From Mytilus trossulus (Eukaryota; Mollusca; Bivalvia; Mytilida; Mytilidae): a DNA stretch of 64,000 nucleotides. Shown here in pieces: positions 14,101 through 24,481 of this stretch. A model generated the notes under the pieces. It had not been told where the DNA came from. It did not search any database and saw nothing but the letters and a program-made list of their open reading frames with translations. The DNA lies in assembly GCF_036588685.1 (NCBI RefSeq), contig NC_086374.1, positions 87,538,059 through 87,602,058 of the forward strand. Reading direction: 5' to 3'. Made by a program: the position numbers and the translations under genes. Within the stretch, counting starts at the first letter, position 1; each line of letters opens with the position of its first letter.

Positions 14101-17100
14101 ATTTATAGATGTGTAAAAAGATGATGGGTAAAGAATCACTCCTAGCTGGTCATCCAAAGGCTAAGAAACAAATAATAGGAGGGATTGATAACTTTGATAT
14201 CTGTTATTACTGTTGTGATAACGATTTCTGCAACAAGAAAGAATGTGAGAAAGGTAAGGCTTCATGTATTTATCCAATCTTTCAATACAAATATAAGGAA
14301 TCTGGACAGCGGTCCTTCGTTTATATATTTCTTATTTTTTGTTTACCATTTCCCCCCTTTTTTGTATATTTTCTTAATTATTTTGAATGGTTTATTTTAC
14401 ATTTTGCCCATTATATTAATCTATCCCTAATTTTCATCAAACTTATAATAATACAACACGTTTGTTGTCTGTTTTTTGTCTTTCTATCACCATGGAGATG
14501 TTAGTTTAATTTCGACTTTGAATGAGTTTGAATGACCCTTTGGTATCTTTCGGCCGCATTCTTAATTCCTTCATCCGTAATTTTGGTCGACCTTTTTATT
14601 ATTTTTCGTTTCTTGAATATACATGTATATGAGATATTCGCCATGTTATGCATAAAAACTTTCAATTAGTCTAATATTTTATATACTTTTTTCCCTTGTC
14701 TCAAGTGTGTCATTTCATTTAGTATAAAGTACGGTTCTTAGATGTTTTCAGTTCCTTTTTGTCCATATATATTTTTTAGTTTAGAAAAATAATTCTGCTC
14801 AAACAATCCTCATGAGATAAATCTGGAATCTATCTATCTTGTGTCAAAATAGCGGCATGGTCTTTCATTTTCTAAAGGGTTCATGTATTTAATGATGATT
14901 TGACAATTTTGAGATGGTTTTAAGATGTGTATCATTCTTCCCAACAGGACATCCCAGTACTCAACATAATATACAGACAAGTACTATACCAACTACTGTG
15001 ACAACGAAAAAAGCGACACAACCACCGCCGACAACTACAAAAGCGACACACCCACCGCTGACAACTCCAAAAGCGACACACCCACCGCCGACAACTCCAA
15101 AAGCGACACACCCACCGCTGACAACTCCAAAAGCGACACACCCACCGCCGACAACTCCAAAAGCGACACACCCACCGCCGACAACTCCAAAAGCGACACA
15201 CCCACCGCCGACAACTCCAAAAGCGACACACCCACCGCCGACAACTCCAAAAGCGACACACCCACCGCCGACAACTAAAAAAGCGACACACCCACCGCCG
15301 ACAACTAAAAAAGCAACACACCCACCACCGACAACTAAAAAAGCAACACACCCACCACCGACAACTACAAAAGCGACACACCCACCGCCGACAACTACGA
15401 AAGCGACACACCCACCACCAACGACTACCAAAAGGACTCCTCCACCGACGACAACAACGACTACCAAAATAACTCATCCACCGACGACTGCAACGACTAC
15501 CAAAAGAACTTATCCACCGACGACAACTACTAGAAGAACTACAACGCCAACACCAACTAGTATGTTATTCTCAGTTATTTGATATGCATTGGCATTCAAC
15601 CGACTATACAAAAGTTAAGAGATGTGATCGTTTTGCCAATGAGTCAAATATCTCCCTTTCCAGAGTTCGAACAAATGGATATATGAAAATTATAGGTCAC
15701 CGTGTGGCCTTCAACAATCGAAAATCCATACAAGATAGTCGGCACCAAAGGACACGTCGTGAAAAATATGATTGACATTAAGTAATAAATTCATTAAACT
15801 ACTTACTTAGGTCAAGAACGAATAATCCACTATAAATAATTATGTTTAAACTAAGAACGTAAAGAAAGTGGCAGGGTTAAGCATTCTTGCAAGCGGTCAA
15901 ATATCCACATGCCGTGAACGGTGGTTTAACAGCACAACAAAAGAACAAACGGTACAAATCAGTAAAAATATACACAAAACACACCGATATAAGACTACCT
16001 GCAAACTGAAGGCTAGTTCAAAGCCAATTACAGCTACGTTGTAATAAATAGATCTCAGACTAAAATAAAATAAGTGCACATCCAACGGATTTAGTGTAAA
16101 GACGTTTTAAAGATGTGCTTCATTCTTAAAAAAATATAAAAAATCGTTATCAAATGAGCGATATTTGCGGCAATTTCCTAACATGATATGCATGTATTCA
16201 AACAATAACAGAAAACAGATAGAAATGAAGTGTGTTTGTTGTATTATTTGAAAATTTGTGTTATAATTTGCTTACTATTATATTGTATTATTGTTTCGTT
16301 TATTATGTGCCCTTATATGTGTATTATCGGTTACGTCTTGCATATCTTCTTCACATTATGGAGAGAAATGTATTTCTAAGTTTAAACTAGATTGTGAATC
16401 TTTATGCAAGTAAGTTCTTTCCTTATGCGTGTGGTACAGACTGTTTAAAATGCGTAACCAGGAAACAGTTTTTTTGCACATATTTATATTGAATTTGAAT
16501 GTAGTTTTGATTGAATTTGTATTTCTTTTTTAAAATTTTAAAGTGAATCAGATCATTTATATATTCAGCTATGTGATGATTCTTTTAGTAAAATTATGGA
16601 AAGCACTCCTTGTGTTTGCTTTGGCCAATTTAATATCCCAGGACTGCAACGAACACTTTATTAGGCAGATAAACCAAGAGGGGCAACGAACATTTAATAG
16701 GGTTCATAAACTCAGAGGTGCAACGAAAGGTTTATAAAATCGGACGTACAACAAACATTATATTTAGTTGGTAAGGTCAGAGGTGCAACGAAAATTATGT
16801 ACGGTTGATAAACTCAGAGGTGCAATGAAAGGTTGATAAAATCAGACGCACAACAAACACCATATTAGTTGATAATGCAACACACACACACACACACACT
16901 ATACAGGGTTGATAATTTCAGAGGTGCAACGAAAATCATATTAGGTTCATAAACTCAGAGGTGCATTTGAAACTATATAAAAGTCTGATTATAAAAACTT
17001 CATCTTATAGTTATATCTGAAAGAAGCTACGTATTTGAAATACGTTACATAATTATAGCATTGCCTTTGCACTTAGGAACATTATATTTGGAAAGTGATA

Positions 17101-18802
17101 AATTGATAATTCTTTTGACTATATTTTTTATACCTTTGGGGATTGATATAAAGGCATTTTTATAATAATCTTTATCCATTTAACAAATTTCAGATTTAGT
17201 TAAACTTTTAATATACAAATATTAAATCATTTTGATTTCGAACTCAGTATGAAAACATTTACAGAACTGAAGCGACAACTCATAAGGGGATATTTATAAT
17301 AAACTTAGTTAATTGTGTTTGTAGAACCCCCAGCGCTTAATTGTTATTATTGTGAATACAGCAGCCATGAAAAGGAATGTAATCATACTACAAAGTGTAA
17401 TCCGGGTGCAGATGTAAGTACATATACAGTTAGATTGGGAAAATTTACAATTTGAAAATTCGATTAGATCAAAATTATATATACGTCATATTACTATCGA
17501 CGGGAACCAAAACTACACCGGACTGCGTTTAATCTTTTCAGTTTATGGACTTCCCATTTTTGAATTTGCCTTAGAGGAAGAAACATTAAAATTTTCTAGA
17601 TAATGAATATATCAGAAATCATGGTAATACGAGAAATGTAATAATTAAAAATGTTCACTTCAGCAATGTTATTTGAGTAGAGTAGATGGCGGATCTGATA
17701 ACGACAATCTCTGTTTCTACAAGATGGGTTGTATGGCAAGAACCGTAAGTTCCTCTTATAAGTCAATTTGTTTTAAAACTCTGAAACTATAAGTCCCCCT
17801 ACAAGATCGATTTACAATATGATGGCTTTAAAATGTGGAAATCTTTGATATTGTTCCCTTTAATTTCACAAAAACAGATTATTCAAATATAAAAACAATA
17901 TAAAACAAACAAACATTTTTAATTAAACAAACAAACAACAAAAGGAACAAAACAGACCCATCCTGTCCCCACCCCCCCAAAAAAAGCCATAAAAAGTTAA
18001 ACAAAAAAGAAAAGAAAAAAAACATCAACCCAACATCAACATATAATTAGAAAATAATAAAAAAAAACCTCTTACAAATCGGAATATTCTGAGGAAGCCT
18101 AGGGTTGCTTTCGCCTTTTTTGCAACTTTTGTAATGTACGTGTTCTACTTTAGGTATTCTGAAATCTTAGTATAATAGTTGTACTGTTGAAACACTGTTC
18201 CATGTTAGAGGGAGGTTGGGGCGCCAACAAACTTGTTCCAAGTCTGGAGCCTGTACACAGTAGTTGTCATTTTTTGTTGTTTTTCATATTTGTTTTTCGT
18301 TCATTGTTTGTAGACCTACCCAGACTGTACGGTTACCTATAGTTGTAAACTTATATGTTATTTGGTCTCTGGTGGAGAGTTGTCCCATTTGAAATCATAC
18401 CACATCTTCTGATTTTTATATATGTGGCCATCTTAGAATAAACAAAGTATGTGTTTATATAAAACTCTATTCTTCTGGTAAAGTTGAAAAAAGATATATA
18501 GAAGGACATTCGAACCAACCACCTCTAGTTAGTGTTTTGAATGTAAGAATATAAAAAAAGTTTGTATTTATTATCTACATACGCTTTTTATGTGATGCAT
18601 AAATAGTATTTAGATAATGTCAGTTTTGCTTTTTTTTTAGGACTGCAACCACTACAATTCGACCCTCCATAAGACTGGGACAGCTGTGATGGAAATGGAT
18701 ACGATAGAATTTTTTGAGTGTTGTGACCATTCAAATTGTAATAACCATATTATACGTAAACATCCACAACGATGCAATCCATTAACTACTATAAAACCAT
18801 AA
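10188..18802 (+). CDS. Gene 1: multi-LU-domain (Ly6/uPAR three-finger) secreted or surface protein with Thr/Pro repeat region, 5' partial
   Basis: Nine exons join in frame: 10188-10259, 11050-11170, 11848-11936, 13338-13409, 14109-14253, 14948-15559, 17325-17413, 17664-17744 and 18641-18802. All have AG/GT borders, and together they encode 480 residues plus stop. Order: LU domain 1 (first exon missing), complete LU domain 2, a 204-codon Thr/Pro/Lys/His-rich exon, LU domain 3, a short tail ending TTIKP. Each LU domain ends in the family signature of two adjacent cysteines followed by Cys-Asn. Domains 2 and 3 use three exons with phases 1-0, 0-0, 0-1; their first exons are both 89 nt, and the middle exons of domains 1 and 2 are both 72 nt. 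LU domains are disulfide-rich extracellular modules that bind protein partners. No GPI-type hydrophobic C-terminus is visible, so secretion is more likely than anchoring. No signal peptide or promoter is in view. The biological role is unknown. Confidence 0.85.
10783..11017. mobile_element. MITE with about 50-bp TIRs and TTA target duplication (Harbinger-like)
   Basis: The left end gggagctaccatttgatttt (from 10786) is repeated in inverse orientation ending at 11014. Homology continues inward through an ATGAG and G-rich/C-rich stretch to ggatgaaa. TTA flanks both sides (10783-10785 and 11015-11017), matching the TWA target-site preference of PIF/Harbinger elements. The 229-bp interior is purine-rich and non-coding. 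It lies in a gene 1 intron, ending about 30 bp before the acceptor at 11049. Confidence 0.85.
11848..14253 (+). CDS. Gene 1, LU domain 2 (three exons)
   Basis: Exon 11848-11936 encodes LCYSCNDVEHPSKCDTVSVC and ends DIDK in phase 0 at gtattc. Exon 13338-13409 encodes ECYTKEF through MGCEHKE, phase 0-0. Exon 14109-14253 begins MCKKMMGK, carries ICYYCCDNDFCN, and leaves in phase 1 at gtaagg. The cysteine order fits a complete LU fold, with one extra Cys after the CN signature. Both introns are 0.7-1.4 kb and hold repeats, and the donor of the first exon is itself the first unit of a minisatellite. Confidence 0.88.
11920..12590 (+). repeat. 36-bp minisatellite grown from an exon/intron boundary
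   Basis: The unit (catagataaggtattcatta plus aagctagtgtctgtta) recurs about nine times from 11920 to 12270. About five degenerate copies resume from 12391 to 12590 after a repeat D insertion. The first unit overlaps the last codons and 5' splice site of the LU domain 2 exon, so many units carry a copy of the donor aag/gtattc. Because 36 is a multiple of 3, the frame of the exon stays open through the first block to a stop near 12330. Confidence 0.9.
12271..12391 (+). mobile_element. Repeat D copy (retroelement 3' tail) inside the minisatellite
   Basis: Matches copies at 26213-26345, 46080-46205 and 56868-57012, with landmarks tgacag...tgtccattcg, gtgattatggactttccga and cctctgag...tttttgtga. 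In the copies at 21545-22540 and 45900-46205 this segment lies at the end of longer related sequence; in the former it follows reverse-transcriptase coding sequence. I read this one as a 5'-truncated insertion. It splits the 36-bp array into two blocks. Confidence 0.75.
12690..13185 (+). mobile_element. Composite of repeats E and F in gene 1 intron
   Basis: ggtcaccgtatggcc near 12708 is the family E landmark. The segment 12850-13185 carries gcggggttaaacatgttt and, at the end, caacggatttagtgtaaag (family F). The same order and spacing recurs at 15690-16110 in another intron of this gene, so E and F may be parts of one element. No coding sequence is seen. Confidence 0.6.
14455..14560 (-). mobile_element. 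Repeat B end fragment
   Basis: The stretch catggagatgttagtttaat then cctttggtatctttcg is a diverged reverse complement of the B family start seen at 35088. It lies in the intron before the Thr/Pro exon. Intron sequence to 14947 shows nothing else recognisable. Confidence 0.55.
14948..15559 (+). CDS. Gene 1, Thr/Pro/His mucin-like repeat exon
   Basis: A 612-nt exon, phase 1 on both sides (acceptor cccaacag, donor gtatgt). After an S/T-rich lead-in it carries 14 decapeptide repeats of the type TT(P/T/K)KATHPP(P/L), then a degenerate TTTK/RxxPPTT tail. The high Thr/Pro content suggests a heavily O-glycosylated, extended spacer between LU domains 2 and 3. The regular Lys and His are unusual for a plain mucin and would make it basic and able to bind metal or acidic partners; that is inference. 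Confidence 0.88.
15001..15420 (+). repeat. 30-bp coding tandem repeat, 14 units
   Basis: Unit acaactccaaaagcgacaca then cccaccgccg. The copies at 15001-15420 are contiguous and in register with the reading frame. Variants fall in blocks (ccaaaa, aaaaaa and acaaaa forms clustered), as expected from stepwise local duplication. Copy number is likely polymorphic. Confidence 0.95.
15690..16110 (+). mobile_element. Second E+F composite in gene 1 intron
   Basis: ggtcaccgtgtggccttcaa near 15697 (E), then from about 15880 a segment ending in caacggatttagtgtaaag near 16083 (F), parallel to the copy at 12690-13185. Non-coding. Confidence 0.6.
16640..16985 (+). repeat. Degenerate minisatellite (aggtgcaacgaaa motif) with a CA microsatellite
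   Basis: cagaggtgcaacgaaa or close variants recur at about 16712, 16779, 16813, 16920 and 16958, interleaved with ggttgataaa and acaacaaacat segments. A (CA)n run lies near 16876-16897. It is in the intron before LU domain 3. The intron from 16985 to 17324 shows nothing recognisable. Confidence 0.75.
17325..18802 (+). CDS. Gene 1, LU domain 3 and C-terminus
   Basis: Exon 17325-17413 (89 nt, as in domain 2) encodes LNCYYCEYSSHEKEC and NPGAD. Exon 17664-17744 encodes QCYLSRVDGG through KMGCMART. Exon 18641-18802 begins DCNHYNST, carries FFECCDHSNCNN, and ends at a TAA (18800-18802) after TTIKP. The CxxCC signature has lost its first Cys (FFECC rather than CxxCC), so one disulfide is rearranged or missing relative to domain 2. 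Confidence 0.87.
18175..18420 (-). mobile_element. Repeat E copy
   Basis: Contains tacggttacctatagttgta and gagttgtcccatttgaaatc, the reverse complement of landmarks in the plus-strand copy at 28077-28265. It lies in the last intron of gene 1. Confidence 0.65.
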
Positions 18803-18834
18803 ACAATGTCTAGACATGTTTGAAATTAGAATGT

Positions 18835-18840
18835 AATAAA
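18835..18840 (+). promoter_or_regulatory. Polyadenylation signal of gene 1
   Basis: AATAAA lies 33 bp after the stop codon of gene 1, a short 3' UTR consistent with the terminal exon call. Confidence 0.7.
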
Positions 18841-18934
18841 AGCAATTTGATAAATGATTGAAAATAAGTTTGAATAGAAACTGCGAAAGAGGTACTTTAA
18901 TTGTGCTCTTCATTTCGCAAGTAATTCTCTTATA

Positions 18935-19560
18935 TTAAAAAGAAAGCGGCTGATCCCAAATGGATATTTGAATTCCGAAGTAGGAGACAAACCGACAACG
19001 CCATGACATAAAACCTTCGAAAAAATATAAAAAAAGACAAACTCCATACAGTCTACAAAACATATAAAACCTAAAACTGAGCAACACAAGCCCCCCATCC
19101 CCCAAAAACATAATAAAAACATACAGGGATGTGAACAGGTGCTCCTTCGTGTTGCTTATGTCAGGCATATATTACCTTAGCCATATTTGGCACAACTTTT
19201 TGGAATTTTGGATCCCCAATGCTCTCCAATTTTGTAATTGTTTCGCTTTATAGATATTTTGATATGAGCGTCACTGATGAGTCTTCTGATGTAGACGAAA
19301 CGCGCGTCTGGCGTACTAAATTATAACCCTGGTACTTTTGATAACTTTTATGTAAATACAACATTAAGTAGTAATCCAAATTCGACAAGAAAAGAGGAAG
19401 GGATTGTGGTTACAACTATTGGAAAATATCCGTCGTCATGTGTGAAACAGATATTTCATAGTTGTCAAACAACTCAACGATTTCACCACATGGAACCATT
19501 GGTTAAAAAAACTCCCTTGTAAGCAAGAATTTTCTGTCAAGAAAAAAACCCAGTGTTAAG
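18935..19560 (+). mobile_element. Repeat B copy split by a nested reverse repeat A
   Basis: B sequence runs from about 18935 (gacaaaccgacaacgccatg) to about 19168 and resumes near 19378 (gtagtaatccaaattcgac) to 19560. The gap, 19170-19375, is repeat A in minus orientation, recognised by gagcgtcactgatgagtctt and gacgaaacgcgcgtctgg. B is therefore older than A here. Confidence 0.78.
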
Positions 19561-20880
19561 AATTTAAAGCTATGGAATATGGTTTAAACTGGTAGATTTA
19601 TTCTCCATATGCAAGCATCAGATGTGCTTTATATCTAAACGTCGTAAAATTGACAATTAAAGTAAGCTGAGATTTCAAATTATTTTGACAAACTATATGA
19701 TTTTAATTTCCGTTTTTGAACTTTCCATTTGTATTAAATAACAATCTAAATAGCGCTGGAATATGGAAAATATATTTCTCTCATTTGACACAGTATTCCA
19801 GTACAATTCCCTTCATATTAGACATTTGGTGTTTGGAATATAAGAAAAGTAATTACTTCCTCTAATTTGTGTACTATTATTTGTCTGTTTGTCTGTTTGT
19901 CTTTTTCCTTTTTAGCCATGGAGTTGTCAGTTTAGTTTCGATCTAAGAATTTGACTCTCCCTCTTTTTTAACACAATGGTTTTTGTTTGGGTTAGTGATG
20001 CTCAATATCAAGTTTATGTGTGTGGTTTTGTCAATTGCAATTTCATCAGGCGATGTTTAACTTAGATACGTTTTGCTGTTCGTCTCGGTATTCTCTTTGA
20101 ATTGAAAATTCAGAAAAATGGGTTTAGTTCATGATTTGTTAATTTAAAAGCATGGAACAGAGCATTCATTGGTCACGTTGTCTATTGCTATTGACAGTGC
20201 ATGCGTAAATGAATGTCATAGACGCAAAGAGTCGACCGCTGGGAAATAGACAAAACATGTCTGCTTCCTTATTAAACCATCATTGATACAGTAAACATCT
20301 GACGAAGAATGAGTTATTTCTATTAGTTGTGTAAGCTCTGAGTAACCCTATGTTATTCAATTGTAAATTTGTATGCATAAAGACATATTAGCAATCAGTG
20401 ATATTTATATCAAACAGTGCTGAGCTAAAATTACGATCGAGGAACATATAATTACTAAACCATATTTAAAAAAAGTTAAAAACAGGGGGTCTCTGATTCC
20501 CATTCGCTTTCCTTCCACTTACTTTCCTTTTTCTTCTTTTTTCCAAGATGTAAATCGACCATAGAAGGGTTTTTTTTAACATTTCTTCTTTTATCTCCCC
20601 CTCTTCTCCCGGTTCCAGTCTAATGAACACACCCCTTATCACTATCAAACACTCTTAAACAAAACGAGCGCCTATTTCTTCGAACATGCCAGTTTATTCC
20701 GTTTTTGTTTTATTTTACCAAACTGAATTAGCTAGATAAATGGAAGAAGCGGTTTAGAAATTGACAACGAGGGTCGATTAAAACAAGTCTTTACTACAAA
20801 AGTGAAGATTTCAGCTGCCCAGTTGTACTAAACTGAACTCCCAGTAGATGTGATATTTCATAAATTACATTTGCTATCAT
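19561..20880. other. Intergenic, no gene seen; one short repeat B end
   Basis: AT-rich sequence between genes 1 and 2. A minus-strand B end (catggagttgtcagtttagt) lies at about 19880-19975. The rest contains no exon-like cysteine-rich or conserved segment that I could recognise. Confidence 0.45.
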
Positions 20881-20904
20881 GAATTTCTTGATAGACGGTT
20901 CCTG

Positions 20905-21010
20905 CTTACAGGGAAGCTATCTTACCAAGAGGTACCATCTTACATGGAAGCTATCTTACCAAGAGGTACCAGCTTACCGGGAAGCTATCCTACCAAGAGA
21001 TACCACAATA
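20905..21010 (+). repeat. 33-bp minisatellite, about 3 copies
   Basis: ggaagctatcttaccaagag recurs at about 33-bp intervals near 20921, 20954 and 20987, with intervening gtaccatcttac-type spacers. It shows no similarity to the nearby genes. Confidence 0.8.
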
Positions 21011-21544
21011 CCGTTCTCCTTTTCTCCACTTGTCAGTCTGCAAATTAGGTGCGTTCGAAAGGTTTTTATGAAACAGATTAAATAAAAACGCTGTTCATTG
21101 CTACTACCTAAAGTTTTGTTTAATGACTTTTTGTATTTTAAAGCTTTACTTTTGTTATTAGTTTTATGTTCACCATTTATATTACTTCATACTCAGTGTA
21201 CTCTTACAGTACAATCAAGTGGGAAAGCAGCTGGACATATTTTGATAGTATAATTTAGAGGATAACATATCGGAAACACTTTTAATCAAGTTTAAAGAAA
21301 ATGTACATTTATAATGTAAACAGAAAAATAAATAAAACTCAAGACAGAACAATGGCGGAAATGAAACGAATGTCAAGTTCACAATAATACATCACAATAA
21401 TACAACTGTCAGAAGAAAAAAATCTTCGTGTTGATTAAATTAAATACAGAAACATATGTATTTGCCTAAAAGCTTTTTAAACTTAACTTAAAGAAAACAA
21501 AACGTTATTCTGAAATAACATTTATTATGTACGTTTACTTTTCA

Positions 21545-22540
21545 ACATTAAAATGGTAGCACACGCCATATAGTTATTACTTGGGATTTCATAAGGCATA
21601 TTTTGTTAATAGTGAACAAAAGGATAAAACATGCTACATAGAGGAACAAGTGATCAGTCTGCCGGAGTTTCTTATTGACAACATATTTATTGAATTTGGA
21701 GGTAGACTTTTTCAACAAATTGTCGGCATTCCTATGGGAACAAACTGTGCGCCTCTCTTTGTCGACCTCATCTTCTTTTCTTATGGATCGGAGTTTCTTC
21801 AGACAAAGAGGTCAGGTTATTTAATTTCACTTTCATATATATTGATGATGTTCTTTCCATTAACAATCCAAACTCTTCTGATTGGGTTGCATTAATAAAT
21901 CCCACAGAACCAGAACTTAAAAAGAGAAACAACAGACTCGGCTTCCTCCGCCTCATTGTCAGACCTATATCTCGAATTTGACACACACAGTCATCTCAAT
22001 ACCAAACGATTTTTACTTTGAAATTGTCAATTTCCTTCACCTTAGTAGCAATATACCAACTTCACCTGCACATGGGATATACATTTTTCAGCTTATTCGG
22101 TATTCAAGAGCTGGTAGCTCCTACTCAGACTTTGTAAAACGTTACCAGTGTCTATGCAGTGCGCTTTGATACATTTGTTTGTTTTTAAAGAAAAAAAGAC
22201 GATGACACAACTATTGACTGCTGTACCCCTGTTTGTGACATTTTTACCTATTGTTTGTGTTTGTTTTGTTAACACATTGTTGTCAATATAATGGACTTTT
22301 TTTAACGACTGTCATACAAGTGAGAGTATAAGCTAGCTATAAAACCTGGTTCAACCGACCATTTTCTACATGAGAAAGTGCCGGTATAAAGTCAGGAATA
22401 TGACAGTTGTTATCCATTCGTTTGATTTGATTGAGATTTTGATTTTGCCATTTGATTAGTTTGATTAAAGACCTTCCTTTTTTGAATATTCCTCGGAGCT
22501 ATGTATGTGATTTTACTTTGTACACGGGTTGAAGAATAAT
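21545..22540 (+). mobile_element. Broken reverse-transcriptase retroelement with 3' tail (source of repeat D)
   Basis: In one frame at 21581-21810: QQIVGIPMGTNCAP, an RT motif-B-like sequence. A frameshift near 21815 then gives FNFTFIYIDDVL (the YxDD catalytic box) and, in another frame, FEIVNFLHLSSNIPTSPA and QLIRYSRAGSSYSDF near 22010-22130. Stops and frame changes make it dead. The 3' part (22240-22540) contains the D landmarks seen as short copies elsewhere. The class is uncertain; it most resembles the GIPMG-type RTs common in molluscs and may be Penelope-related. Confidence 0.75.
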
Positions 22541-22597
22541 TTTTTTTAATTGAAATATCAAAGAAATATCGAGAGGGAAAAAGCAAATACATAAATA

Positions 22598-22950
22598 GTT
22601 ATCAAAGGTACCAGGATTATAATTTTGTACGCCAGACGCGCGTTTCGTCTACATAAGACTCACCAGTGACGCTCATATCAAAATAGTTATAAAGCCAAAC
22701 AAGTACAAAGTTGAAGAGCATTGAGGATTCAAAATTCCAAAAAGTCGTGCCAAATACGGCTAAGGTAATCTATGCCTGGAATAAGAAAATCCTTAGTTTT
22801 TTCAAAAATTTCAAAGTTTGGTAAACAGGAAATTTATTAAAAATGACCACATTATTGATATTCATGTCAACACCGAAGTGTTGACTACTGGGCTGGTGAT
22901 ACCCTCGGGGACGAAATGTCCACTAGCAGTGGCATAAAGTTTGTTCTAAC
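22598..22950 (+). mobile_element. Repeat A, near full length
   Basis: Starts ttatcaaaggtaccaggatt, has the core gccagacgcgcgtttcgtct, then agtgacgctcatatcaaaat, ccaaaaagtcgtgcc and ctggtgataccctcgggg. The same order occurs at 53551-54224 and, reversed, at 36130-36500. The core is an imperfect palindrome (agacg...cgtct). No coding sequence was seen, so it is probably non-autonomous. Confidence 0.82.
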
Positions 22951-23195
22951 TTTTGACATGTTCTATTATGAGGTGGACTCATGTTGGATGTCTTTGCTTA
23001 GAAATTTAAGTGACATTTTCTATAAAAGTATTTTAGAAAAAACTGAAAGTAGATTAATGTGCAGTGAGCATTGTACGCGTTGTGTCTTGTAGAAATGCAG
23101 ATCGTTTGTTAGAAACTAGTACCTACAAATTTAGCGAAAATATATGAAGTGTAAATTTTTGTATTCAAAGAAATCCCGTACTAACGTTAACTTCA
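22951..23195. other. Presumed 3' flank of gene 2
   Basis: Downstream, on the minus strand, of the gene 2 stop codon. No clear AATAAA was seen close to the stop, so the polyadenylation site is unassigned. Confidence 0.35.
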
Positions 23196-24481
23196 TTAAG
23201 GTTGATAAATTGTTTCATGAGGAGGCAATACTCCAGTATTACATATATCTTTCGTACAGCAGTATGAACATGTAAAATCAGACTTGTATAAAAAGTTCTC
23301 GTCGAAGTAAGTACACTGGTCATTATACTTTGTGTTGCCGGATTTTGTTGCATCACAAGTTGCTTTACTTGCACACCTGTAATTGGAAATTTTTTTATAT
23401 TCATGATTATAATACACAATACCTAATCCAACATTTGCGCAAATGTGTGTTTTGTTAATTTACTTCATGAACAATATGAATAAATTAAGGCATCAGTAGT
23501 TTACCGCTGTTCAAAATTCACAAATCGATTGATTCTTAAAAAAAAAAAGAAAGAAAGTGTCCTTTTATTTCCCAAAACATTGCGTTGCATACGACATAAA
23601 TAAATGATTGGTCAATAATGGTCAATTAGATGCTAACATAATTTGAAATTTGGAGCGAGGAATGCCTTTCCCATAAGACAATAACAATCAAAACCAAGGA
23701 GTAAACAAAGACTCATAAAACCAAAAGACATTTACTTCGACAGTTACAAATAATAAATAAGACACAACACGAACTCCACTAAAAACCGGGAGTGAAATCA
23801 GGTGCTTCGGAAGAGTATAAGTTTGGAAGTCAGATGTCAATAGATATAGGACGATGTGGTGTGAGTGCCAAGACTATTTGGTATTTGAGAGTGAGAAATG
23901 GCTGTTCTATAAGTGTAAAACTCATCTGACATATACATATTGTGTCCGTAATTGGCATTTACAAATGTCTGTACCAGGTCAGGACTATTGCAATTTATCT
24001 AAAATGGTAATAATTCTTCCTGCAGAAGGTCCGATATTCTCTCCGGACACTATGGCTTCATCCAGTAGTGACGAATGGATAAAACCCCAAAAATCAATCA
24101 ATCAATCAATCGGGATAATGGTGAGAAGACATTTTGTACATAATGTATTTTTGTTCATATTGTGTTTATTTATCATGATCTATATGCCAGTTATATCGAA
24201 TGCAATAATAACAAATTAAAAAAATACAAACTGCTTTTCTGTAATGTTCATTCCTTTGAAAAAAAGTTTGTATTTAAAAAAAAAACCAGTTTGCTACATT
24301 GCAGTAAATCTAACTATGCTATGACTACGCTTGAATGAGTATATTGAAATGTCCTACCCTTTAGTGGTCTCTCTGTATCCGTTATTGTAGTTAGTATAAT
24401 GTGTGATACAGTATGGTGTAGAATCTGAACAGTCCTGTGATACTTCTGGTGATGACGGTGATGGCTTAACTAAGCATTTAG
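23196..24481 (-). CDS. Gene 2, second (C-terminal) LU domain
   Basis: Exon 24358-24481 encodes AKCLVKPSPSSPE, a DCSDSTPYCITHYTN core and GYRETTK. Exon 23196-23376 encodes GCASKATCDA, NDQCTYFDENFLYKSDFTC and SYCCTKDICN, and ends PPHETIYQP then stop. Ten cysteines. The intron between them holds a (aatc)n run near 24090 and a B-like fragment at 23670-23850. Confidence 0.85.

Noticed and set aside
14932..15477. Long minus-strand frames opposite the Thr/Pro exon (up to 181 codons, Cys/Trp-rich or Val/Gly-rich)
   Set aside because: They are antisense shadows of the 30-bp repeat, whose length is a multiple of 3, with no splice or start context.
23854..24219. Plus-strand 121-codon frame in the gene 2 intron
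   Set aside because: No recognisable domain; it begins in repeat-derived sequence and passes through an (aatc)n run, on the strand opposite to gene 2.
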